Positions 55,780 to 64,000 of a stretch of 64,000 nt of DNA are shown here, piece after piece. The notes below the pieces were generated by a model. It was not told the DNA's origin. It did no database searches and was given only the letters and a program-made list of their open reading frames with translations. Origin of the DNA: Mesostigma viride (taxonomy: Eukaryota; Streptophyta; Mesostigmatophyceae; Mesostigmatales; Mesostigmataceae); the NCBI GenBank assembly GCA_009746045.1, contig RPFO01001712.1, positions 1-64,000 of the forward strand, in the 5' to 3' direction. How positions within the stretch are numbered: the first letter of the stretch is position 1; each line of letters begins with the position of its first letter. The position numbers and the translations under genes are program-made.

Positions 55780-58700
55780 TCATGACAAGGGTTTCCCAGC
55801 CATCATGGACCGCAGCAACTGGTACCCATTAAGGGCCAGTCGTGGAAGCTTGGTCATAGCATCAGCAGGATTTGAGTGTCCTGGCAGATGTATGGTTATA
55901 CAGTGGCTGGACAACTCCTTTGCCACAAGGTAGTCCGAGTCAGTAGTAGTGGCCCTCTCATTCTTGATAAAAGAGACCACGGGCTTATTATCACAATAAA
56001 CCCTGACATCAATCACGGGTTGAGGTCTTATCTGACTCAGACACCATAAGAGTAGCTCTCTTATGTATATGGCATCGCGAATGCACATGGCGTATGCCCT
56101 GCACTCAGCGGTGTCAATGCCAGCAAACCGCCTCCTCTGAAGGTTACTGGACCAGTATACCAACGAGGGCTGTTTGCCTTCATTCCTGATGGTGATCAGG
56201 CATCCGGCTCTGGCACCAATCTTGTTGGCAGATCTAGGCTCTTGGCTAGCATCTGTGTAGGCGTCTATGATGATGCGCCCATGCCAGTCTACACCGGACA
56301 ACACCAAGTCAGGAGATTCATTGAGGCAGCTCTCCAGGCGCCTCCTTCCTTCTCCTACAACAACAGAGTCTGGCATCCTACTCTGTACTGCCAGGTCAGG
56401 GTTAGTTGTGGCAGCCAGCCAACCCAGTTGACCTTTAACCGTAGGGGCATTCTCCTCAGTTACTCTCTTGGGCAACTGAGTTATTACTTTTTCTTTATAC
56501 CCCTTCGCCGATTGCAGCTTAAGATGCCATCCTTTGTCATCCTGGAAAAGGGTACAGCCAATGCCACAGTAAGGTACCTGGCTGTTTTTACTAAACCATG
56601 CTCTGGTACCAATAGGGGACTTGTCATTGAGCCTTTTATAGGTCTCATTCAACCATCCCTTGGGACCAATGCGTTGCATATCATCTCCATGTAAGGTAGC
56701 CCAGGTGGGTTGTCCTTTGGATTGCCCCACAAAGAGACAATAAGCAAGATGAGATTGTTGCATCTGACATCTCTCCTGGATGGCAGGAGCAATGGTTTCA
56801 TACCAGATGACTGGACTGCTGACCAGTCCTTCCCAGCCCACTTTAGGCTGCATGTAGGGATGACCTACTTCAGCTATCCAGCATGCTGGGGTCTTAACAC
56901 AACAGGGTCTTTGAGCTTGCCAAGTGGCTCTGGCCACCTGAGGATCACCATGCAAAAAGGCCCTGGTGAAGTCATCAATTTCTGCTCCATAATCCAAGCC
57001 ATAGTCCAAAGCACCAAGGTACAGACTAAGAATAAGCCTGAGAACAGGATGTGACAGGCCAGGAGTGTACAGCTCCTCCTTATCAAAGTCTGTAGTACCA
57101 TGGAACTGGGTCACGACTGGACGTGCGTTTGGTATGGGAGGCTCACCAAGCTTGCTCTTCATCTTGCATACAAAACGCAACTGAAGCATTTGAGCATTGG
57201 GTGGAGGTTCTGAAATGCCTTCAAAAACATCCAGCGTTTGCCACTCCTGGAGCGCACGCGCCAATGCTACTCGCCAGGCCTCAAGGCCAGCGAAAGTGTG
57301 ACAATCCAGGTCTACATCATCAAAGGACATGGGGCTATGAGCAGCAAATGACCTTTTTGTGAGACCAAGAGAAGTCACACTGAGCTGGGCGGGTTCTACC
57401 AGCTCAGAAGCTGGGGGTATATCCCTTCCCCATTCTGCTCCTTTTATTGAACCGACACAGGCGGTCTTCCAATTTGCCTTCTGGAACATTTCAAGAGGCA
57501 AGAGACATCTGAATGATTCCAGAGGAATTGGGTCACAATGGGTTTTTAGGAGACTCTTTGTGTTATTGGGGCCATCAACAATGGTAACACCGGGAGTCAC
57601 CAAGAATGGCTGGCCAATGAGAGTGGGTCCCTTATAGCCATCAACAACACAAAGTGTCAAAGACTCACCCAAGAATGGGATAGTGATATTCCCAAGAACT
57701 TGATGATCAGTGTTACCCGCAAAGTCTTGGACAATAGTCCATGGACTGGGTTCAAGGGAATACTTATCCAGCAAAGCATTAAAGGGCGAGGTGACAGAGA
57801 CCTCTGCTTTGGTATCCACATCAAAGCCATCAAGGTCCATGCCCTTCTCTAGAAGAGAAGTTATTTTGGCAATCTTTAGTGAGGGCTTGAGCTTCTTTAC
57901 AATATCCCGAAGCTCTTGAGGATTGCCTCTCTTGCCGAGCTGAGTGTTCAACCTGGACAACCCCTCCTCAGCTTGTCTTCCTTGGGCTGGAATCCCATCA
58001 GTCTCCAAGGGCAATGGCTTATTACCAGGGTAATTGGATCCAAGCTTTGGCTGTTCAGACTGAAATATGTTATCCACCTGCCCAGGGGTCTCAAGCCCAT
58101 GTTCCAACGGCCGGAGCTTCCGGTGCTGATCAGACACCCTATTATCCAACAAGTCAGCTTCATCCATATCATCCTGTGATATCCCAGTCAATGTCTTAGG
58201 CTGAGCTTGCTGAGTAGTAGGCTCCAGTTGATGGGAGGCCGCCCTTTCTGGTAGTTGGAGTCCAGCCTGTTCACTGGCCAAAGGTGGACAGGAAAGATTG
58301 GGAGATCCAAGTGCCTCTTCAGGGGCCATAATTTCCAGGGGATTTTCTTGAACGTTCATTGGATCTCTCTTCAATCTATTCCAAGCCAGATGATAAGTGG
58401 TCCCATTCCAGACCACATCAGCAGTTTTCATCTCCAGGTCAACTGAGGTTATGGTCCCTGGACCCTGCCAATAACCACGTTTACCAGGAGCATTTTCTTT
58501 GTGGAAGATCACCTGGTCTCCCACCTCAAATTTTAATGATTCTCCTCTCTGTTTATCCTTTTCACAGAGATGAGCATACTGTGCCCACCTCTGCTTACTC
58601 CATGCCTGCATGATGTCATCAGGGTAGAGGCCACCTGCTAGTCCACGAGGTGAGACCAGCCGTGGAACACCACGCACCTTGATAGTATGAAAACGGTTGT

Positions 58701-59709
58701 TCATGGTGTTTTCCACTTTTGCAGCACCCAAACACCTGACAGCAAAAGTTGGTTTAAACATCTCAGGATAGTCCCCGGATATTACCAACTTCTTAAGCTC
58801 CTGTATATATCTGTCAACCTTGCCTTGGGCTTGGTGATCTTCACGACCCACAATCCTTAGGAAAGGCAGATCAGAGTATTTGGTCAGGCAGTTAAACTGC
58901 AAGTCCATCTGCAGCTTATGAATAACTGCAAACTTCTGCAGAATAACAAGAACTGCGGCATGGAGAGTATTCTCATCCCCTGCTGCCATAGGTTCAATTC
59001 CAATGTAGCCTGACCATTCATCCACAGCCACCAAGTAAGGCAATTGCCTGTAATTGGTGAAGTAGAGGATATCAGCTTGTAGATTACCCCTACCATCTGC
59101 AGGATGCTTTGCATGACGTTTGGAAGGCTTGTTAGCACACAATTGGCACACACAATGTTCTCTGACATCTTGATAAGCCTGCCAGAGAGCCTTGTTATTA
59201 ATGGCTTGAACAAGCCTAATGGCATTGTTTCCATGGCCACAGGCATCATGCAAACTCTTAGCCAGAGTCCTAAGATTAATACAATCATTAGGCTCAGGCT
59301 CTTCAGGACATGGACGGGCATCCACGTTCCTGGCAGAGCAAGAGTCCAAGTTTTTATTATCAATATAACAAGGATTATTGCTCTGAGGAGCTTGACTGTT
59401 AACAATATCAATGGGTGCTTGGCTACAAACAGGAGCTGCACCACATGTATTGTTCACAGATACGTTGCTCACCTGGGCAACACCATGTGGCATCTGTCTA
59501 CAACCAGGAGCAGATCCACATGTATTATTTACAGGAAGAGTTCCCTCTGGGGTACTCTTTTTATTCCAGGCATGGATAGGAATGCCACAAACAGGGGCAC
59601 TTTTACTGCTGCTCACTGGGGCAGCTTTACGGTCAGTAGGGGTTACTGCTGGAGCCCCTACCACCTGGCAGGCCTCATCTGCCATGAGTCCACTCTCATC
59701 AGCATCCAT
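55780..59709 (-). CDS. Copia-type polyprotein (integrase, protease-like, RT, RNase H)
   Basis: 1309 residues, unbroken. After a Pro/Cys-rich start comes the integrase zinc finger (HDACGH ... CVCQLC) and core with ADILYF and AVDEWSGYIG; where the catalytic Glu normally follows QNG-VER there is QGKVDRYIQ. A protease-like stretch comes after the integrase (VDTKAEVSV ... PTLIGQPFL). RT follows, with AEIDDFTRAFLHGD and a HGDD box in place of YVDD. RNase H has AYTDAS, DTAECRAYA, YCDNKPVV and HLPGHSNPADAMTK. The protease position is unusual for copia elements and its D-T-K lacks the usual Gly. Confidence 0.85.
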   Translation of the reverse strand: MDADESGLMADEACQVVGAPAVTPTDRKAAPVSSSKSAPVCGIPIHAWNKKSTPEGTLPVNNTCGSAPGCRQMPHGVAQVSNVSVNNTCGAAPVCSQAPIDIVNSQAPQSNNPCYIDNKNLDSCSARNVDARPCPEEPEPNDCINLRTLAKSLHDACGHGNNAIRLVQAINNKALWQAYQDVREHCVCQLCANKPSKRHAKHPADGRGNLQADILYFTNYRQLPYLVAVDEWSGYIGIEPMAAGDENTLHAAVLVILQKFAVIHKLQMDLQFNCLTKYSDLPFLRIVGREDHQAQGKVDRYIQELKKLVISGDYPEMFKPTFAVRCLGAAKVENTMNNRFHTIKVRGVPRLVSPRGLAGGLYPDDIMQAWSKQRWAQYAHLCEKDKQRGESLKFEVGDQVIFHKENAPGKRGYWQGPGTITSVDLEMKTADVVWNGTTYHLAWNRLKRDPMNVQENPLEIMAPEEALGSPNLSCPPLASEQAGLQLPERAASHQLEPTTQQAQPKTLTGISQDDMDEADLLDNRVSDQHRKLRPLEHGLETPGQVDNIFQSEQPKLGSNYPGNKPLPLETDGIPAQGRQAEEGLSRLNTQLGKRGNPQELRDIVKKLKPSLKIAKITSLLEKGMDLDGFDVDTKAEVSVTSPFNALLDKYSLEPSPWTIVQDFAGNTDHQVLGNITIPFLGESLTLCVVDGYKGPTLIGQPFLVTPGVTIVDGPNNTKSLLKTHCDPIPLESFRCLLPLEMFQKANWKTACVGSIKGAEWGRDIPPASELVEPAQLSVTSLGLTKRSFAAHSPMSFDDVDLDCHTFAGLEAWRVALARALQEWQTLDVFEGISEPPPNAQMLQLRFVCKMKSKLGEPPIPNARPVVTQFHGTTDFDKEELYTPGLSHPVLRLILSLYLGALDYGLDYGAEIDDFTRAFLHGDPQVARATWQAQRPCCVKTPACWIAEVGHPYMQPKVGWEGLVSSPVIWYETIAPAIQERCQMQQSHLAYCLFVGQSKGQPTWATLHGDDMQRIGPKGWLNETYKRLNDKSPIGTRAWFSKNSQVPYCGIGCTLFQDDKGWHLKLQSAKGYKEKVITQLPKRVTEENAPTVKGQLGWLAATTNPDLAVQSRMPDSVVVGEGRRRLESCLNESPDLVLSGVDWHGRIIIDAYTDASQEPRSANKIGARAGCLITIRNEGKQPSLVYWSSNLQRRRFAGIDTAECRAYAMCIRDAIYIRELLLWCLSQIRPQPVIDVRVYCDNKPVVSFIKNERATTTDSDYLVAKELSSHCITIHLPGHSNPADAMTKLPRLALNGYQLLRSMMAGKPLS

Positions 59710-59747
59710 AAGGACGCTGTAGGGGTTATATAAACAGAGAGGATCAT

Positions 59748-60965
59748 CTAGTTTTTCTGCTGCTGCTTCCTCTTGCGGCCACGAGAGGTATTGCCACCCC
59801 GCGGCTGAGAAGCATCACCACCACGCGGCTGAGAAGCGTCGCCACCACGAAGGGCACCGCTCTTGACGGCTTGGGAGATCTGCTGCAGCAGCTTGAGGAC
59901 CTCCATCTGGGTATCCTTGGGTCCAGCGCCCGCCTTGCTCCTGCAGGCAGACGCATCATGTCCAGAATTGCCACAAGACTTGCACTTGCGAAAGTAGCAA
60001 TCCTTAGCCAGATGGTTAGTCCTATTACAGAAAGTGCAGGGAGGGAAGGACTCAGAATTAGCGACAACCTTACCCTTACATGCGCGGCGTGTGTGCCCGG
60101 GCTGCCCGCAGTTGTAGCAGAAGATTTCCCGTTGCTGCTCCATCACCATGGCGACACGAGGCACCTCCGCGGCACCTCCTTCTCTGGAAACACGGGTTTG
60201 ATTCGTCAGGAGCTCCTTGAGGTGAGCTCTGCATCGGTGAGTGTCGCACAGGTAACCGCGGCAGTTGGCGACCAAATTCCGCTTCTCGGATTCGGACAGA
60301 GCACAGTTTTGGATCCATCGGAGATTCACCGCCTCGTCAGGCCACCGGAGCCCCTGCTTCTCCAGCATGTCGTAGTAAGAGTTGAGGTGCTCGATGATGG
60401 TCTGCCCGGGCTTCGGCTTTGCATCTACAAATTCCTCGATCTCGTCGCAGGTTTTGGCAGTGATAGAACGAAGAAAAGTCTCCCTCGCTCGGCGCAGAAA
60501 CTCGAACGGCGACCACCGCAGACGCTGTGCTCTATCCAGCAGCGAAATCCACTCTGGGTGGTTTTTCTCGCGGTCTCCCAGCGGGGTTCCACGAAGAAAC
60601 TCCAGCCAGTCCGGAATGATGTCTCGGTTGCCCGCGAGCCTGCGGAAAAACGGCCCAAGAGAGCTTACAAAGCGATCCCGGTCTGCTTGAATAGCACCAG
60701 GCACCAGCGGGGCTGGAACCCATTTCTTGATTGCCGACAGCAGCTTCGCCTCTTGAAGCAAGGTCTCCCGCCGAAGCACTTTATCACGCGCACGCTGGTT
60801 GTCACTACTAGTACTTCCCTGCCCGCAGCCCTCCTCCCGGGGCTGGTCGGACATATTCTTATTGTCATCCCTGTGCTCGCCTGGGCCAGGGTCGACAGAA
60901 AATTGAGCCGGTCCGTGCTCACCAGGGCCAGACCTCTGCTCTGAAAGATTGTCGTCCGAAGACAT
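59748..60965 (-). CDS. Retrotransposon Gag with three zinc knuckles
   Basis: 405 residues from the ATG at 60965 (MSSDDNLSEQRSGPGEHGPA); an upstream ATG lies inside the LTR. The capsid-like region (YDMLEKQGLRWPDEAVNLRW) precedes three CCHC knuckles: CYNCGQPGHTRRAC, CTFCNRTNHLAKDC, CKSCGNSGHDASAC. The C-terminus has a GGDASQPRG repeat and a basic end. It is more GC-rich than the pol ORF and in a different frame, 38 bases upstream of it. Confidence 0.88.
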   Translation of the reverse strand: MSSDDNLSEQRSGPGEHGPAQFSVDPGPGEHRDDNKNMSDQPREEGCGQGSTSSDNQRARDKVLRRETLLQEAKLLSAIKKWVPAPLVPGAIQADRDRFVSSLGPFFRRLAGNRDIIPDWLEFLRGTPLGDREKNHPEWISLLDRAQRLRWSPFEFLRRARETFLRSITAKTCDEIEEFVDAKPKPGQTIIEHLNSYYDMLEKQGLRWPDEAVNLRWIQNCALSESEKRNLVANCRGYLCDTHRCRAHLKELLTNQTRVSREGGAAEVPRVAMVMEQQREIFCYNCGQPGHTRRACKGKVVANSESFPPCTFCNRTNHLAKDCYFRKCKSCGNSGHDASACRSKAGAGPKDTQMEVLKLLQQISQAVKSGALRGGDASQPRGGDASQPRGGNTSRGRKRKQQQKN

Positions 60966-60978
60966 TGCAATGAATACA

Positions 60979-61459
60979 AGTTGCAAATAAATGGAATGCG
61001 ATGTAAATCAGAAGCATGAAATGAACGTTGTGTTTATTGTTCTCATACGTTATTGTCGTTGCTGCATAATTCGTCTTCGTTGCGCATATATTCTATTGCG
61101 CTTGGCACCTTCATCAGTCTTGCTGAATATCCTACGTGGACATGCATTCCGTGTAGTTCAGTGCATGCCGCGTGTTAGATACTTCTAGAATCCTCTAGGA
61201 GGTACCAAGGCAGATGCGCATACATAATAGGCCGATAGTCGGCTCAGTCCTATTGACAGTACTACACCGGTCCTTGACCAGCCGGTGACGTGGAGGCCTG
61301 GGAGACGCCCACATATTCTACGTGGCGTTATCCCATTGGCGAGTACTAGTGAAGTACAGCCATTGGCCCAATACTACAATAAAGTATATTGTAGTAATCT
61401 GTACAAGATCCTCTATCTCTGAGGACCCATGTGGACCCTAGATGGGTCTCCAACCAACT
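60979..61459 (-). repeat. LTR (5' end of the element)
   Basis: 481 bp. It would hold the promoter for the element. The outer border next to GGTAC at 61460-61464 fixes the insertion point within the SET coding sequence. Confidence 0.92.
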
Positions 61460-63923
61460 GGTACCTCTCCGGGTGCTTGTCGCTGTGATCGCCCAGGATG
61501 CGCCCCGTGTACAACCCGATCGTCTTGCCGGCCGGCAAGAACTGGTCCGCGTACACCCCCAGCGCCTTTATGCTCATACCCCGCAGCATCCTACTCTTGG
61601 CCACCAGGAGCCAGTCCACGAACTCCTTCATGCTGTCGAACCTGACCTGCACCTTGAGCCCGCCCGGTATCTTTATGTATCGCACGTCCACGATTTCCGC
61701 GTCGAACGGCGTCCACCGGTAGTTTACGGGGATGTGGTGGTTGGCTTCCATGGCCGCGAATTCTATCATGGACTGGTCCGCCTCCGCCCTCGTGGTGTTG
61801 GGATGGCTCGGCCCCGTGGATCGGTTGGTAAGCGAAAGCCCCGCGCGCTTGCGTTTCCTTTTCACCGGCGCGCGGGTTTCTGTTAACACCTCGGCGGGTC
61901 GTCCAGGGATGGAATCGATGGGATCGCCCGGCCCGTCGTAGTTAATTATTTCGTCCTCCACGGCCTTTCTAAAGGCGTCGTCTGCCATCTGCGCCGGAGT
62001 CAAATACCCCCGGCCACGTGTACCGGGGACGGGGCTCCTGCTATGGGTGCAGGGGGGGCACAGGAGCAGGGGGCGCAGGGGGCACAGGGGGCACAGGAGG
62101 CACTGACGGCGGAGGAGGCGCAGGAGGCACTGACGGCGCAGGAGGCGCAGGGGCACACGCGCAGGGGGCACAGGAGGCGCAGGGGGCACAGGAGGCACTG
62201 CCGGCGCAGGAGGCGTAGGGGGCACACGCGCAGGTGGCACAGGAGGCACTGACGGCGCAGGGGGCACAGGAGGCACTGACGGCGCAGGAGGCACTGTCGG
62301 CGAAGGAGGGGGTGGCGTGATCGCAGGACCGGTATTTTGGTCTTCCCCGCCCACCCCCCGCGAATGGATTCCTCCAGCCGATCCACCGCCTTCTCCAGTG
62401 GCGTGGTCCGCGTTTTTTTCAACTCCGCACCTTCGTCGCGCGTCGTGTCGGTCGCGCCTGGGTCGGGAACGGGTGCGCGTTTGGTCCACGACTCCGGTAT
62501 CAGCGTCTCGTAGTGCCCGTCACTGTGAAAAATGTAGACAGGCTCGTTCTCAGACCTCCACGGTCTGTTGTCCTTCTGTGCCTGCTCGACGTCCTGCTGC
62601 GAGCCCCCGTACATGAACATGTGCGTAAACCTGTATTTACCCGGTTGTCCTTTCACCCCCTTCGCGGCGAGGACGTGGATGTCCGTTTTCGTGTGATATG
62701 CGACCATGGCCATCATTCTATCCGTCGCCTCTACCTTGTCTCCTAACTCATGTTGCATATCAGTCAGTATTTTCTGGTTGACTTCGCCCGCATCCTCTAA
62801 GCTTGAATAGGAGTTTACGTCTTTGATACCCAGCTTTTCCCTGTTCACCACGTACTCTTTCAGTTTATCCCCTATTTCCTTTTTCAGGTCCGCAGTTCTA
62901 CTCTCCAACGTAGCCTGATCCACTGTCTCGCCTTCTTTAAAAGCCTTGCCGACAAAGAACGAGTACCAAAAGCAATTGCCGTCCCCCTTGACCCCGCGTT
63001 TGAATGCGATATTGTCCGTGTTCGTATTGCGGTCAAGGAACTTGACAGGCGCGTCCAGGGATTCCCTTTCATGGGGAGGGTAAGTCGGTTCAGGCCAGGA
63101 GGTGCCTGTCTGAATGATAGGCAGATCTTTGCCTTTAAATCCCGTAAGCGCGGTCTCGCCTGCCTGTTCACCGCCTTCCGGGGAGTGGGGGGAGAGCGCG
63201 CAGGTGGGGATGAAGGGGGGGTCGAGTTGTCCGCCACATCCGAGGCGACTTTGGCTAACATTTCGAGCGACGCGAGCGAATCCTCTTCGGGCACTTCGGG
63301 CACTTCTACCATAGAGGCTTGGGTCAATTGGCTATATAGAGCATCCCTGTATTTCACCGGCACCTCTTCAATGCCCGCTCGTGCCTCCTCGATCAGATCA
63401 TCGCGAGCGTGTTCATCGCCTAACGAATAGTCTCTCACTCTTTGGATAAGTTTATTCGCGCGTTGTAAGAGTGCGTCGATACGTGCGGCGACACGAACCG
63501 GGCTGTCCGGCACCGGTGATGGGGGTGGGGAGGCAGGGACGTCGGGGACCGCATCAACTTTGATCGGACGCGGATAAAGCTCTCCATACCCGTGCGCTTC
63601 TGTTGGACCGGCAAGGAATCCGCGCGGTTAGAGTGCACCCACGCGGGGTCCAGGGGGGTCACGAGCCCCCAATAACGCGCCTGTCTCTTCCTAACACACT
63701 GCCCAAACGACCCGTATTTCGCACCCGGTCTCCCCTTTACTCCGCAAAAGGCCTCCGCGTCAACGACATCCTGATTCACGACCCTGTCACCGAGGCCGTC
63801 GGGGTACACGCTCAGCGGTTGTTTGATACCAAACAGACGGATCTGGGATTTGCATTGGGTGGCGCTCCCTCTCACTCTGTTGTACGGCACGTCACCTGAA
63901 CCGCAAAAGTACTTGGGAGGCAT
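61460..63923 (-). pseudogene. N-terminal part of an OTU-SET fusion gene, interrupted (also frameshifted)
   Basis: Starts at 63923 (MPPKYFCGSGDVPYNRVRGS). In order: two YCG-type motifs, a helical region (62.9-63.5 kb), an OTU domain with GDGNCFWYSF at about 62.98 kb and HSDGHYETLIPESW at about 62.52 kb, a long P/V/A-rich repeat (62.04-62.33 kb), and the start of a SET domain (IKALGVYADQFLPAGKTIGL, YTGRILGDHSDK) broken by the retrotransposon at 61460. Three or more frame changes (near 63.5, 62.95 and 62.3 kb) look like homopolymer losses. The OTU part closely resembles the 9355 protein. The remainder of SET is at 54276-55029. Confidence 0.75.
62040..62330 (-). repeat. Pro-rich coding repeat
   Basis: GGCGCAGGAGGCACTGACGG-type units and shorter GGCACAGGAGG variants repeat irregularly on the plus strand. 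On the coding strand they give PPAPSVPPVPPAPSVPPVP-like linkers between the OTU and SET domains. Unit length varies between 15 and 30 bp. Confidence 0.75.
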
Positions 63924-64000
63924 GACATTTCACAAGGGGGCACACATAATTTATTACAAATAATAATGCCTTAACAGATCGCGGGTGGTCACCGGCTCGT

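Larger units (their letters stand above)
55030..61459 (-). mobile_element. Ty1/copia-type LTR retrotransposon, complete and recent
   Basis: 6430 bp, transcribed on the minus strand. LTRs are 55030-55511 and 60979-61459, ending AGTTG...CAACT, flanked by the 5-bp duplication GGTAC (55025-55029 and 61460-61464). It encodes gag and an integrase/RT/RNase H polyprotein, both open. By eye the LTRs differ only by one A in an A-run, so insertion is very recent. Only 13 bases separate the 5' LTR from the gag ATG, and no standard initiator-Met primer site is seen there. It sits inside a viral OTU-SET gene. Confidence 0.95.

Noticed and set aside
60991-61188. Small ORF inside the 5' LTR
   Set aside because: It lies wholly in LTR sequence, recurs in neither gag nor pol, and looks like chance.
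1-64000. Major capsid protein, DNA polymerase or packaging ATPase
   Set aside because: Looked for but no ORF here shows their motifs; they are presumably outside the window, so no family-level assignment is made.

Overview
The window looks like part of the genome of a large eukaryotic DNA virus (Nucleocytoviricota), or an endogenised copy of one, from a protist host. Genes lie densely on both strands, separated by short AT-rich spacers in an otherwise GC-rich sequence. The recognisable genes are typical of giant viruses: a D5-type SF3 helicase, an archaeo-eukaryotic/UL52-like primase, a poxvirus A22-type RuvC resolvase, a YqaJ-type recombination exonuclease, OTU proteases, an F-box protein, a RING/TRAF zinc-finger protein, and several small conserved giant-virus families of unknown function. 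No major capsid protein, DNA polymerase or packaging ATPase was found here, so I do not assign a family.

Layout. 1-1066: non-coding, with two 105-bp inverted-terminal-repeat units and a 7-bp repeat. 1.07-21.25 kb: accessory region with small zinc-motif proteins, three tandem paralogues, two paralogous fibre-like proteins on opposite strands, an OTU protease, a tRNA, an HNH-like gene and two tandem membrane-protein paralogues. 21.27-26.81 kb: a class II (adenosylcobalamin) ribonucleotide reductase on the minus strand, split into four exons by three GT-AG introns that hold five further ORFs. 26.9-29.0 kb: small membrane and conserved genes. 29.0-36.9 kb: A/G-rich genes for long coiled-coil proteins. 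37.0-54.2 kb: core region (capping-enzyme-like protein, primase, cobalamin adenosyltransferase, SLATT-like protein, exonuclease, resolvase, D5 helicase, histone-fold candidate, RING and F-box proteins). 54.28-63.92 kb: an OTU-SET fusion gene cut in two by a 6.4-kb Ty1/copia LTR retrotransposon with near-identical LTRs and a 5-bp target duplication.

How the genes fit together. Primase, D5 helicase, exonuclease and resolvase form a replication/recombination set. The B12-dependent reductase, a PduO-type adenosyltransferase that makes its cofactor, and a deoxyribosyltransferase-like ORF inside the reductase intron form a nucleotide-supply set. Two OTU proteases, an F-box protein and a RING/TRAF protein suggest manipulation of host ubiquitin; SET and histone-fold candidates suggest chromatin-related functions.

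Data caveat: about twenty genes are broken by single-base shifts, and most would be repaired by adding one base to a homopolymer. This looks like systematic homopolymer contraction in the consensus rather than gene decay. Affected genes are annotated over their full span.
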